The position numbers and the translations under genes are program-made. The notes below the pieces were generated by a model. That model made no database searches. It saw only the letters and a list, made by a program, of their open reading frames with translations, and was not told the origin of the DNA. Source: Glycomyces sambucus (GTDB lineage: Bacteria > Actinomycetota > Actinomycetes > Mycobacteriales > Micromonosporaceae). Taken from it: 64,000 nucleotides of DNA. Position 1 is the first letter of the stretch. Every line of letters starts with the position of its first letter. This document shows, one piece after another, positions 25,217 through 33,897 of the stretch. Location of the stretch: NCBI RefSeq assembly GCF_900102815.1, contig NZ_FNGF01000004.1:372001-436000 (forward strand), given 5' to 3'.

Positions 25217-25614
25217 GGCCGCGCCTTCGCGGCTTCGGCCTGGGCGGCGATCCCGTCGAGGACGTGGGCGCGCTCGGGCGGCACTGCGACCTCCAGCGCC
25301 AGCGTCCCTTGGGCCGCGGTGAGCGTGAACGTGAAGAACCCGCAGCAATCCGCCTCACGCACCGCCAGTTCCGCCGTCCGCGCCGCGAAGGCCGGGTCGG
25401 GTGCGAGGGCGAGCCGGAGCAGGTGCGCACCGACGCGCTCGACACCGGTCACCGCGTCGGCGAACAGGGACTCGAACGCCGCCAGGCGCATCGGCTGGTC
25501 CGCGACCGGCAGGCGGCACGCCTCCACCGGCACCCAGCCCAACGACACCGCCCGCGCGGTCCGCGCCCGCTCGGTGCCGGACGTCCCGTCCGTAGGGATC
25601 GGTGATGTCGTCAT
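25213..25614 (-). CDS. Small CC-motif protein upstream of merR
   Basis: A 133-residue soluble protein. Its only striking motif is READCCGFFTFTL around residue 95-107, a vicinal Cys pair followed by aromatic residues; a further Cys lies in EACRLPV. Proteins with a CC-x-FF motif next to merR genes occur in other actinobacteria, but I know no proven function. It may bind the same metal as the regulator. It is coupled to merR by GTGA. The start chosen is MTTSPIPT; the frame is open further upstream across the operator. Confidence 0.75.
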   Translation of the reverse strand: MTTSPIPTDGTSGTERARTARAVSLGWVPVEACRLPVADQPMRLAAFESLFADAVTGVERVGAHLLRLALAPDPAFAARTAELAVREADCCGFFTFTLTAAQGTLALEVAVPPERAHVLDGIAAQAEAAKARP

Positions 25615-25661
25615 GGACTGCCTCCCGCTCGCACTGCCCGGCCCTGCTGCCTCAACGCTAA

Positions 25662-25675
25662 ACCCGGACCCGGGT
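25662..25675. promoter_or_regulatory. MerR-type operator candidate
   Basis: ACCCGG-AC-CCGGGT is a 6-bp perfect dyad 48 bases before the CC-motif gene, followed on the minus strand by a GTTTAGCGT stretch that could hold a -10. The GC-rich ACCCGGGT-type dyad fits a MerR-family site. Confidence 0.5.
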
Positions 25676-25856
25676 ACCGGATGCAACCCGAGGAGTCCCA
25701 GGTCCCAGGGAATACGCGCCCTCGCGCTGCTCGACATCTTCCGCCGCGACGATCTCAAGGGCTGGCTCAAGACCCGCGTCTTCGGAACACCGTCGCCCGC
25801 GTGAGTTCAAGCGGGTGACCCCTGCGGGGCGGTGGAGCCTGTCGTCACCGTCCCTT

Positions 25857-26534
25857 TCAGAACGTCTTCGGCAGCGCGAGGATCACGATCGCGGCGCCCA
25901 GGAACGTGACGACCGCGGCGCCCGAGAGGATCCACTGCGAGCGGCGCGTACGCATGCGGCCGGCGACGCCAGCGAAGAACAGCGCCAGGGCCAGGACCAC
26001 GGCCATGAACACGTAGTTGTCCGAGCGCTGGTTGTCCGCTTGGGCCTCGGCGGTGGCGGCCTCGGCCTTCGCCACGAGGTCGGCGGCGAGCGCCTCCGAT
26101 TCCAGCGCGTACTCGGGCATGTCGAACGGGGTGGCGGGCGCGGCCGGATCGACCAGGGGATGCGTCGCGATCCACGCGTCGACGGCGGGCTTGAACTCGG
26201 GACGGAACCGCTCGTACAGGAAGCCCGAGACCTCGTCGGGGTCCGGCGCGTAGTCGCCGTTCGGGCGGGGCGAGGTGCCGGCGATGATCTCCTCCTGGAG
26301 TGCGCCGATCCAGGAGGTGTAGGCGACCAGGTCCTTGAGCCGGTCCTGGCCCGCGTCGGTGGCGGCCTTCGCCGACTCGGTACGCGCCGCACCGGCCTCG
26401 GCGAACGAGATCGCCTGGTATCCGCTCCACTTCGCGCTCTGGAACCCGGACCAGGCGGTGCCGACGGCCGCCAGCGCCATGACGATCGTCAGCACCAGGT
26501 CCATCCAGGACGGCAGCTTCCAGTCCTCGCCCAT
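25857..26534 (-). CDS. Membrane protein of unknown function (three helices)
   Basis: A 225-residue protein: one N-terminal helix (residues 12-32), a long hydrophilic, partly helical central part (SFAEAGAARTESAKAATDAGQ; later Ala/Glu-rich ALAADLVAKAEAATAEAQ) and two C-terminal helices (about 170-190 and 200-220). The layout of tail-end helix pair and charged stalk resembles DUF4337-like proteins, but I cannot confirm the family. The ATG context is GGAAGGGGCCGC. It is a monocistronic gene. Confidence 0.75.
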   Translation of the reverse strand: MGEDWKLPSWMDLVLTIVMALAAVGTAWSGFQSAKWSGYQAISFAEAGAARTESAKAATDAGQDRLKDLVAYTSWIGALQEEIIAGTSPRPNGDYAPDPDEVSGFLYERFRPEFKPAVDAWIATHPLVDPAAPATPFDMPEYALESEALAADLVAKAEAATAEAQADNQRSDNYVFMAVVLALALFFAGVAGRMRTRRSQWILSGAAVVTFLGAAIVILALPKTF

Positions 26535-26754
26535 GCGGCCCCTTCCCAGATCACGCCGTGCGCGGCCTCGGCCGAGGTACGGGCCGGCCGGTCTGGCGCG
26601 CCATCTGACGGCTCCTTCGAACGGCGCCGGCGGTCGCCGAGGAACCAGAGCCTACGACCCCTGGAGACCCGAATTCGCCCGTTTCTCGCATTCGCCCGCC
26701 TCCCGTCCGCCGGACTTCTACATTGGGCGGATCCAGACGGAGAGGGGCGAGGCC

Positions 26755-26904
26755 GTGACCACCAGTCCGCAGAAGCGCGCATGGGCCGCCGGCGGCATGG
26801 TCTTCGCCGCGTGCGCCGCGATCGTCATGTGGTCGCTCGCGACCGCCGGCGACCGACCGTTCCTCGCAGTCCTCCCCGAAGCGGGGAGCGGGCAAGACCG
26901 GTAG
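26755..26904 (+). CDS. Possible small single-span membrane protein
   Basis: A 49-residue GTG-initiated frame with AGAGGGG eight bases upstream. The peptide has one hydrophobic helix (AAGGMVFAACAAIVMWSLA) after a short basic start. It lies in the gap between a membrane-protein gene and nhaA and ends two bases before the nhaA stop. No homologue is recognised. Confidence 0.4.
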   Translation: MTTSPQKRAWAAGGMVFAACAAIVMWSLATAGDRPFLAVLPEAGSGQDR

Positions 26905-26906
26905 CG

Positions 26907-28274
26907 TCACCTCTCCGGTTCCTCCTGGTCCAGGGGCCGACGGCGGGCGAGGAGGAGGCTGCCGGTGAGTGCGGCGAGGACCGATCCGGCGAGGACGCCG
27001 ATCTTGGCCTCGTCGGTGAGCAGGGCGGTCTCGGAGCCGCTGAAGGCGAGTTCGGTGATGAAGAGGGCCACGGTGAAGCCGATGCCGGCCACGGCGGCGA
27101 TGCCGGTCAGCAGGGGCCAGGTGGTGCCGGTGGGGAGCCTTCCGGCGCCGGTCTTGACGGCGATCCAGACCGCGGCGGTGATGCCGAGGGTCTTGCCCGC
27201 CACGAGCCCGAGCACGATCCCGATCGTCACCGTCGAGGCCGCCGCGGTCGCCATGAGGTCGCCCGAGAGCGCGACTCCGGCGTTGGCGAGCGCGAACAGG
27301 GGCAGCACCACGAACGAGGAGAACGGGTGGTGGGCGTGCTGAAGCCGGTGAGCAGGCGGCTGCGCGTCGCGGGTCAGCCGCACCAGGCGCTCGGTCTCGG
27401 CGACGGTCAGTCCGTCCTTGGCGAGTTCCTGCGCTTCGGCATGGGCCACTGCGGGGTCCAGGAGCGGCTTGGCCGAGATGATCAGGCCCATCGCGACCCC
27501 GGCGATGGTGGCGTGGACGCCGGATTCGAGCGTCGCCAGCCAGAGGGCGATGCCGACGATGAGGTAGACCGGCGCCGACCAGACGTTCAGCAGCCGCAGG
27601 CCGACCGCGAGGGCGAGGAGCGCGCCGGCGGCGGCGAGCCAGGGCAGCGACAGGTCGTCGGTGTAGAAGAGGGCGATGACTGCGATCGCACCGAGGTCGT
27701 CCACGATCGCAAGCGTCAGCAGGAAGACCTTCGCGGCCGAGGGGATCCGGGGCCCGAACAGGGCGAGGACGCCCACGGCGAAGGCGATGTCGGTCGCCAT
27801 GGGGATGCCCCAGCCGCCGGCGCCGGGGCCGCCGGCGTTGATGGCGGCGTAGACGAGCGCGGGCACGGCCATGCCGCCGATCGCCCCGGCCACCGGCGCG
27901 ACCGCGTTCCGCGGTCGGCGCAGCTCGCCGGAGACGATCTCGGCCTTGATCTCCATGCCGACCACGAAGAAGAAGACGGCCATGAGGCCGTCGTTGATCC
28001 AGTCCTTGAGCGTGTGGTGCAGTTCGAAGGAGCCGACGTGCAGCGAGATGTCCAGGCCCCACACCGCCGAGTACGAGGCCGACCACGGCGAGTTCGCCCA
28101 GGCCAGGGCGATCACCGCGCACACGACCAGGACCACGCCGGCGGCCGGCTCGATCTTCAGGAACTCCGCGGCAGGGCGCCCCACGTACCGCGCCAGAGGC
28201 TTGCGCGAGTACAGGAACGAGGGCGCGGACCGCCAGAGCGGGGACTTCCAGGGTTCTTTGGCGGCAGTGGGCAC
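26907..28274 (-). CDS. nhaA: Na+/H+ antiporter NhaA
   Basis: A 455-residue antiporter of twelve helices. Signature segments are GLMAVFFFVVGMEIKAEI, GWGIPMATDIAFAVGVL and the paired aspartates in LTLAIVDDLGAIAVIA that bind Na+/H+; PLFALANAGV lies in the C-terminal half. It exchanges cytoplasmic Na+ for protons. The start is GTG at 28274, the first reasonable codon after a 90-base leader; GGAACGGAG stands before it. That leader carries a sequence element repeated before the next gene upstream. Confidence 0.94.
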   Translation of the reverse strand: MPTAAKEPWKSPLWRSAPSFLYSRKPLARYVGRPAAEFLKIEPAAGVVLVVCAVIALAWANSPWSASYSAVWGLDISLHVGSFELHHTLKDWINDGLMAVFFFVVGMEIKAEIVSGELRRPRNAVAPVAGAIGGMAVPALVYAAINAGGPGAGGWGIPMATDIAFAVGVLALFGPRIPSAAKVFLLTLAIVDDLGAIAVIALFYTDDLSLPWLAAAGALLALAVGLRLLNVWSAPVYLIVGIALWLATLESGVHATIAGVAMGLIISAKPLLDPAVAHAEAQELAKDGLTVAETERLVRLTRDAQPPAHRLQHAHHPFSSFVVLPLFALANAGVALSGDLMATAAASTVTIGIVLGLVAGKTLGITAAVWIAVKTGAGRLPTGTTWPLLTGIAAVAGIGFTVALFITELAFSGSETALLTDEAKIGVLAGSVLAALTGSLLLARRRPLDQEEPER

Positions 28275-28306
28275 GGGCGGCTCCGTTCCGGGGTCGCTGA
28301 CAGGAC

Positions 28307-28348
28307 TCGCCGACCAGCCTTCCCGGCACACCAGACGCCACCCTACCC
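28307..28348 (-). promoter_or_regulatory. Shared leader element, copy A (before nhaA)
   Basis: On the minus strand the leader contains GGGTA, then TGGTGTGCCGGGAA, a variable base flanked by G and C, and TGGTCGGCGA, ending 32 bases before the nhaA GTG. A 28-base core (28307-28334) matches the element at 29282-29309 at 27 of 28 positions, with weaker similarity in the 14 bases upstream. GCCG and CGGC ends could pair. It is probably transcribed leader RNA. Confidence 0.6.
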
Positions 28349-28365
28349 GAACGGCGGCCCTCCGA

Positions 28366-29244
28366 TCACGCGCCGACCAGGCCCAGGGCCTCCTGCACGA
28401 GGGCGACGACGTCGCCTGGCCGCTCCTCCACCGCCAGATGCCCCACTCCGGGCAGGATCCGCAGCTCCCGGCCGAAGGCCGACTCGACGGCCGGCGCCAG
28501 GCGGTCGGCGGGCAGGAACCGGTCGTGCTCACCCACCGCGGCCACCAGCGGCGTGCCCCGCCAGCGCTGGAGATCGGCGGAACGCAGGGGCGCGGGGGCG
28601 AGCGTGGTGCGGCAGTAGCGCGCGACCAGCGCCATCCACTCGACCGTCGTCGGCGCGGGCGCCGAACCGGGGGCGCAGAACAGGTCGAGCAGGGCGCGCG
28701 TGCGCTCCGGCGACGGGCTCGCGAGCCATGCCAGGGACCGGCGCATCAGCAGTGGGTCGGTGCGCAGGGGGACGATGCCGCCCGGGGAGGACAGGACACG
28801 GGCGGCGATGCACGGAGAATCGCAGCTGAGGGCGATCGCCGCGCCCAGCGAGTTGCCGACCACGACCGCGTCGCGGACGGCGGTGAGCTTGAGGATCTTC
28901 GACAGCGTCTCGCCGTACCAGGACTGGGCGTACGGACGGGGCGCGAGCGGGCGCCGGGGGCGCTCGCCGGTCGACAGTCCTGGCTGGCCGGGCATGTCCA
29001 CCACCATCGTCGCCCACCGCGCGCCCAGCGCCTCGGCCACACCCGTGCAGGTCGCGGCGTTGAAGTTGGTGCCGGGCACGAACACCACCCGCGCCGGGCC
29101 GTCACCGATGAAGGTCAGGTGGGCCGACGATCCGTCGACGGGCACACGGTCGGTGCGGTGCGGGACGGACCACTCGCCGAGGCGGGCGCGGCACCAGTGC
29201 TGGATGATGCGGCGACCCGCATCGGACTTGTAGAGGCTGCGCAC
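28366..29244 (-). CDS. Alpha/beta hydrolase
   Basis: A 292-residue alpha/beta hydrolase-fold protein: PGTNFNAAT oxyanion region, nucleophile GNSLGAAIAL (around residue 131), acid region VGEHDRFLP and HLAVEE histidine near the C-terminus. It is close to epoxide-hydrolase or haloperoxidase-like esterases; the substrate is unknown. The start is GTG with ATCGGAG upstream. Its leader carries the same element as nhaA, which begins 91 bases after the stop of this gene; the genes could be co-expressed or respond to the same signal. Confidence 0.86.
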   Translation of the reverse strand: MRSLYKSDAGRRIIQHWCRARLGEWSVPHRTDRVPVDGSSAHLTFIGDGPARVVFVPGTNFNAATCTGVAEALGARWATMVVDMPGQPGLSTGERPRRPLAPRPYAQSWYGETLSKILKLTAVRDAVVVGNSLGAAIALSCDSPCIAARVLSSPGGIVPLRTDPLLMRRSLAWLASPSPERTRALLDLFCAPGSAPAPTTVEWMALVARYCRTTLAPAPLRSADLQRWRGTPLVAAVGEHDRFLPADRLAPAVESAFGRELRILPGVGHLAVEERPGDVVALVQEALGLVGA

Positions 29245-29281
29245 AGAACCGGGCTCCGATCACGACGAAGGACAACGCACT

Positions 29282-29323
29282 TCGCCGACCAGACTTCCCG
29301 GCACACCAGGACACACCGTACCC
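29282..29323 (-). promoter_or_regulatory. Shared leader element, copy B (before the hydrolase)
   Basis: The second copy of the leader element, ending 37 bases before the hydrolase GTG. The invariant core reads TGGTGTGCCGGGAAG then CTGGTCGGCGA on the minus strand, preceded by GGGTACGGTGTG. In both copies a CGGAGCC motif follows between element and start codon. Confidence 0.6.
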
Positions 29324-29454
29324 CCAGCGGAGCCGCCGACGTGACGAGCCTCGCCGACTGCGGCGACTTTGCCTGGCATTGAAAGAGATCCGTAGAATGG
29401 CCCGGATGAGTCGGCCGGAGCTGCGGGCGGGCTCGACACCGTTCCGGAGGTCCT

Positions 29455-30939
29455 GTGCGCCCCTTGCCCCCGACAGAGCGCCACCAGTTCGGTGGGTTCC
29501 GCGTCATCGCCGAGCTGGGACAGGGGGCGATGGGCCGGGTCTTCCTCGGGTACGGACCGGACGGTCGGTGGGCGGCGGTCAAGGTCATTCACGGCATGCA
29601 CGTCGCCGATGCGGGCTTCCGGGCCAGGTTCCGTGAGGAGGTCGCCGCCTCGCAACAGGTCTCCGGCGGCTACACCGCAGCCGTGCTCGATGCCGATTCC
29701 GAGAGCCCGACACCGTGGATGGCCTCCGAATTCCTCCTCGGACCGACGCTGCGAGAGGCGACCGAGAAGACCGGGGGCCTGCCGGAGGAGGCGCTGGTGC
29801 GCCTCGCTGCCGGGCTCGCCACCGCGCTGGCCGAGATCCACCGCGCCGGTATCGTCCACCGCGATCTGAAGCCCGGCAACGTCATCCTCACCGGAGACGG
29901 TCCCCGCGTCATCGACTTCGGCATCGCCCGCGCCCTTGCCCGCACCGGAACCGATCTCACCCGCACCGGCGGCGTGATCGGCACGCCCGAGTTCATGTCG
30001 CCCGAGCAGGTCGAGTCCCGTCCCCTGACGCCCGCCTCGGACATGTTCGCGCTCGGCTCCGTCCTCGCGGCCGCCGCGAGCGGCGCCAGTCCGTTCGCGG
30101 CCCCGGCCACCTTCCACGTGCTCACCGGCATCGTGCGCGCCGAACCCGACCTCTCCGGCCTGCCCGGGCGCCTCCGCGCCCTCGTGGCCCCGTGCCTTGC
30201 CGCCGATCCCCGCGACCGCCCCACACCCGCGGGGCTACTGGAGCTGATCGGGCGGCTCGAACCGACCGCGAACCCGTGGCCGGATCCGGTTGTGGCGCTC
30301 GCGCACTCGCAGCGCCGGCAACTCACCGAGCTGCTGACGCGCACCCCCGCGCACGCGACACGCCTCGACGACGGTCCGACGCTCGTGGTCGACCCTGACC
30401 GGCCGACATGGGCGGAGACGCCGTCCCCGTCTGCGACCCGGCCGCCCGAACAGCGGCGGCGTGCTCCTATCCCCCAGGGCCCGCATCGCACCGGACCGGA
30501 AGCTCCGCCGCGAACGGTCCGAAGGGCGCGACGCCTCGCGTGGTGGTGCCTGCCCGGCTTCGTCTGCGTCCTCGCCGCCGGCGTCCTCTCACTCGGTGCG
30601 CCCGGCTCGCCGAAAGCGGTGATCGCGGTCAACATCGTGCTCGCCGCCGCCTCGATCGCCACGGTCATGGTCGGGAACCGGTGGCTCCTCCAGCGCCGCA
30701 CGGCCGGAGTCGGCCTCATAGCCGCGGCAACCGCGGTGGCGGCACTGCAGGCCATGACGATCCCGCTGCAGGCGTCGCTGACCGGCGCCGACTTCCCCCT
30801 CGACAGCAACGATCCAGTCGAAACGCTGCTCTCACTCCTGTTGTACTTCTACGCCTCCGCCGCCACCATCGTTGCGATCGCCGGGTTCGTGTACGTGATG
30901 CTGCCCGCGACCCGCAACTGGTGCCGCACCCACCCGTAG
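29455..30939 (+). CDS. Serine/threonine protein kinase with C-terminal membrane domain
   Basis: A 494-residue Pkn-type kinase. The kinase domain (residues 12-265) has the Gly loop LGQGAMGRVFLG, Lys in AAVKVIH, catalytic HRDLKPGNV, VIDFGIARA (DFG) and GTPEFMSPEQ. A proline-rich linker (about 290-360) leads to four membrane helices (about 365-485). There is no PASTA or other sensor domain outside, so sensing may be within the membrane. The GTG start is preceded by CCGGAGG at ideal spacing. It is divergent from the hydrolase gene. Confidence 0.92.
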   Translation: MRPLPPTERHQFGGFRVIAELGQGAMGRVFLGYGPDGRWAAVKVIHGMHVADAGFRARFREEVAASQQVSGGYTAAVLDADSESPTPWMASEFLLGPTLREATEKTGGLPEEALVRLAAGLATALAEIHRAGIVHRDLKPGNVILTGDGPRVIDFGIARALARTGTDLTRTGGVIGTPEFMSPEQVESRPLTPASDMFALGSVLAAAASGASPFAAPATFHVLTGIVRAEPDLSGLPGRLRALVAPCLAADPRDRPTPAGLLELIGRLEPTANPWPDPVVALAHSQRRQLTELLTRTPAHATRLDDGPTLVVDPDRPTWAETPSPSATRPPEQRRRAPIPQGPHRTGPEAPPRTVRRARRLAWWCLPGFVCVLAAGVLSLGAPGSPKAVIAVNIVLAAASIATVMVGNRWLLQRRTAGVGLIAAATAVAALQAMTIPLQASLTGADFPLDSNDPVETLLSLLLYFYASAATIVAIAGFVYVMLPATRNWCRTHP

Positions 30940-30993
30940 ACGATCTGCCCTGAGCGAGACCGCCGCCAGGATGAAACCGACCGTGTCGGGTCG

Positions 30994-32274
30994 TCACCAG
31001 GACAGCGTCGCGAGGTAGCTGCCGCTGGCACCGGACGTCGCGGAGTGGCCGCTTCCGGACGCACCGCTGGAACTGCTCGTCTCCCTCCATTCGGTCTGCC
31101 GGAACGTCCACATGCCGTAGCCCGCCTCGATCGCCGCCCCGAAGCGTGAGACGAAGGTCGTCCATGTGCCGCCGCCCCACCCGGAGGTGTGGGTGACGTG
31201 CGTGGCGTGCTGGCCTTCGTACGGCGGGGCTTCGACGGTCTCGCGGCGGCGCCGGCCCTGGGCGCGCAGCCGTTCGTCGACGCGTCCGGTCAGCGGATTG
31301 ACGCGGAGATAGCGCTGGCCCGAGTACATCGCGGGCAGGTCGCCGATCCAGCGGGCGAGGAAGATCACGGGGACGCGCGCGGCCGTGACCAGCGCGGCCG
31401 CCGCGACGAGCGACCAGAAACCGTCGAAGCGCAGCGGGATCGGCAGCACGTTGGGAGCGAACCAGGTCGCGAGCCACAGCAGGAACGCCCCGCCCAGGAA
31501 CGAGGCCGCGAGGCTGTACCAGGTGCCGAACACCGTGATCCCCGACGTCCAGTACCGGTGCCCGCCGAGCGCCATCGCCTTCGCCCATTCGACGTCGCCT
31601 CCGAGCCGGACCACGGCGGCCTTGGGCAGCGCGAAGAACACGACGGCCGCGATTCCGGCCGTCAGCAGGGTCTGCTGGAGGTCCGCCGTGCCGAGACGGA
31701 CCCCGTCGACCAGTCGTGAAGCCGCGACGAGACCCGCCCATGCCGAAGCGGCGCTGAACAGGCCGAGCAGGACCGCGCGGCGCCCGTCGGTGTTCGCGAG
31801 CTGGTAGGCGAGTTTCGCCAGCAGCGCGACGATGAGGCCCGCGATGCTGGCCGCGACGGGTCCGCCCGCCGTCGACGGCCAGCCCAGGCGGACGGCGACC
31901 TGGGAAGCGCCGAACATGGCGAGCGGGACCGGACCGAGGATCCACAAGGCGGTGAGCGTCCAGCTCATCAGGACCCAGCGCCACAGCACCGACTCGTGCG
32001 GCGAAGACCAGGCGTCCTCGGCAGACGCCATCATGCGCTGCCAGTCGGCGCGGCGCTTCGGTTCCACCCAGCGCCGTTGCAGCGCAAGGAACGGCCAGGC
32101 GCTGAGGAGCACCAGGCCGGTCGCGAGCGGCACCACGGTGAGCAGGGCTTCGGGTTCGGTGGGGAGTGTGAACCCCGGGATCACGTAGTTCGCGGACAAG
32201 AGCCCGGCGGCGGTGACGACGACCGCCCGCAGCAGCCGGAGCAAACGGGTGAGAATAGGGCGCACAACGTACAT
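30994..32274 (-). CDS. Polytopic membrane protein, Ser/Gly-rich tail
   Basis: A 426-residue protein with about eight helices in the first 320 residues and a basic connector (DERLRAQGRRRRETVE). A soluble C-terminal part follows, with GWGGGTWTTFVSRFG and a low-complexity SSSSGASGSGHSATSGASG segment. It converges with the kinase gene (54-base gap). No family is recognised; the tail could be a phosphorylation target of the neighbouring kinase, which is speculation. Confidence 0.78.
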   Translation of the reverse strand: MYVVRPILTRLLRLLRAVVVTAAGLLSANYVIPGFTLPTEPEALLTVVPLATGLVLLSAWPFLALQRRWVEPKRRADWQRMMASAEDAWSSPHESVLWRWVLMSWTLTALWILGPVPLAMFGASQVAVRLGWPSTAGGPVAASIAGLIVALLAKLAYQLANTDGRRAVLLGLFSAASAWAGLVAASRLVDGVRLGTADLQQTLLTAGIAAVVFFALPKAAVVRLGGDVEWAKAMALGGHRYWTSGITVFGTWYSLAASFLGGAFLLWLATWFAPNVLPIPLRFDGFWSLVAAAALVTAARVPVIFLARWIGDLPAMYSGQRYLRVNPLTGRVDERLRAQGRRRRETVEAPPYEGQHATHVTHTSGWGGGTWTTFVSRFGAAIEAGYGMWTFRQTEWRETSSSSGASGSGHSATSGASGSYLATLSW

Positions 32275-32459
32275 GCTCCCAGAAACGGCGCATCGAGCAA
32301 GCCCACCGAACGCGGCGCGGCCCAGTCAGGCCCGTGGGTCGCCGCTACTAGTTTCTGCCGGAAGGGAACACGGCGACTCCGCGCCCACGCAGGTAGGCGC
32401 GGCCTCACGGTGGGAGTTCCTGTCTTCGGTTGTGGGGCAGTGAGTACCGGGTGCGTAGG

Positions 32460-33443
32460 TCAGACCATTTCGACCACGGGTGCATGGGTCGGATCGGTGC
32501 CGCAGTGGAAGATCTGGAGGTCGGCGCCGCGGCCGATGACAATCTCGACAGCGTCCTCCAGCCGATCGCCGTCCTCGACCGGTATCCAGTGCGGGGCCCC
32601 CGACCCCGCCCTGCGGGAGGCGGCGTTCAACAGCGGCTTCGCTTCGGCGCCGCACTCGCATCGCACCTCGAAGCCGTCGATCAGCATCCACAAGCTGCCG
32701 TGCCCGCTCACTTTCCAGCCGGGCGCCACCGCGAGCTCGCGATAGGAGAAGTCGTCGGTGACGCGTCCGTACGCCTGAATGCGGTCGGCGAGGCCGGGAG
32801 GGAGGAGGTCGTAGTCGGGGTACTCGATCACCGGCTCCGGGGCGACGGTGCAGGGGTTCGGCACGTAGTCCTCGAAGCCCACCAGGGTGTCCCCCGGAGG
32901 TAGCGCGGCGGTCATGGGTTGATCGGCCGTGTTGCGCCAGCGCAGCTGGACGGCGGGCTGGTAGTCCTTCGCGTGGTCGAACGGGCACCAGAGCACTTGG
33001 AGGAGGTCGAACCGGTCGCGCAGCGGCAGCCCGGGGACGTCGCGGGTGAACAGCTGCGCGATGGGCAGGAGCGCCGCCGGCTCGGCCAGGGCCTCGGTCC
33101 GTCGGGTGCGGTCGGTCTGTGTCTCGTTGATCAGATCACGGCGGGCCTTGTCCTCGGTGGAGAAGTTGAGCGGGCCCGCACCGTCGGGTCCCCAGGCCCT
33201 CGCCATGATGCGGCGGTGTTCGGCTACTTCGTCCAAGGTGGCGAGCACGTCCCATTCATGCGGGGCGGTGCACGTGGGCCACGGCTCGTCCAGGGGCCAC
33301 AGCAGCGGCCCGCCGATGGAGGACTGATCAGCAGTCGGCCTGCCCCAGCGCGGATGCAGACGAATCGCGGTGCGGGCGAGGGGCGCGAGCGCGGGCCAGA
33401 GCGCGGCGACATCATACGGCCGGTCAGGAGAGGTGAAAGGCAT
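32460..33443 (-). CDS. DUF1963-like protein
   Basis: A 327-residue soluble protein. Features are SSIGGPLLWPLDEPWPTC near the N-terminus, LLQVLWCPFDHA in the middle and a C-terminal zinc-ribbon-like FEVRCECGAE with a later FHCGTD. The N-terminal GGPLLWP...WP pattern resembles DUF1963/YwqG-like proteins, whose role is unknown. The start ATG at 33443 is preceded by GAGAGGTGAAAGG on the opposite-strand reading as CACCTCTCC, so no strong ribosome site is seen; the longer upstream frame lacks plausible sequence. Confidence 0.72.
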   Translation of the reverse strand: MPFTSPDRPYDVAALWPALAPLARTAIRLHPRWGRPTADQSSIGGPLLWPLDEPWPTCTAPHEWDVLATLDEVAEHRRIMARAWGPDGAGPLNFSTEDKARRDLINETQTDRTRRTEALAEPAALLPIAQLFTRDVPGLPLRDRFDLLQVLWCPFDHAKDYQPAVQLRWRNTADQPMTAALPPGDTLVGFEDYVPNPCTVAPEPVIEYPDYDLLPPGLADRIQAYGRVTDDFSYRELAVAPGWKVSGHGSLWMLIDGFEVRCECGAEAKPLLNAASRRAGSGAPHWIPVEDGDRLEDAVEIVIGRGADLQIFHCGTDPTHAPVVEMV

Positions 33444-33897
33444 GGACGGAACTTCCAACTGAATCGAGCAGAGTGATGGGCTTGGGAACTGTAACCCCGC
33501 GCACCGACAGCGCCAGCGGATGCCGAAAGCCCTTGTCCTATCGAATTCTGCATGGCACCAGAGTTGGCACAGGTGGGGCCCCAGTTCTGTTGGACGCGGC
33601 ATCGCAGCTTGGTGGGCATCGCCGAGCTCAGCTCGTCAACATTGCAACCGCCGCCGCGGCCGCGGCCAGGAGTCCTGCTGCGCCTCCGAGCGCGAGAACC
33701 ACAATCACCGCGCATCCACTGTTCGTCGGTCCGGCCGCTGTCTCTCTCACATGGCCGACGCGCGATACGTTGCCCGGTTCGATGCTGGTTGATCCAGCAG
33801 GCCCAGCCAGCGACTTCCAGTACGCGCAAGCGTGCCGTATTCAACATCTGTCGATGGCCTCTATGGTTCGCCGTAGGTCCGGGGAGAATGACCAGGT
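33444..33897. other. Intergenic region with one possible small ORF
   Basis: About 450 bases without a convincing gene. On the minus strand a GTG frame (33750-33628) would encode 40 residues with one strong hydrophobic helix (VIVVLALGGAAGLLAAAAAA). The frame stays open upstream with a YWKSLAG stretch but without a start. It may be a small membrane protein or the end of a decayed gene. No RNA gene or repeat was seen. Confidence 0.3.

Noticed and set aside
25700..25804. Plus-strand coding-like stretch ending LLDIFRRDDLKGWLKTRVFG
   Set aside because: It looks protein-like but has no start codon or ribosome site nearby and lies across the merR promoter. It may be a gene relic; not enough to call.
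28307..29323. The shared leader element as a cobalamin riboswitch
   Set aside because: The GCCGGGAA stretch recalls part of the B12 core, but the rest of the B12 box is absent and neither gene fits cobalamin control.
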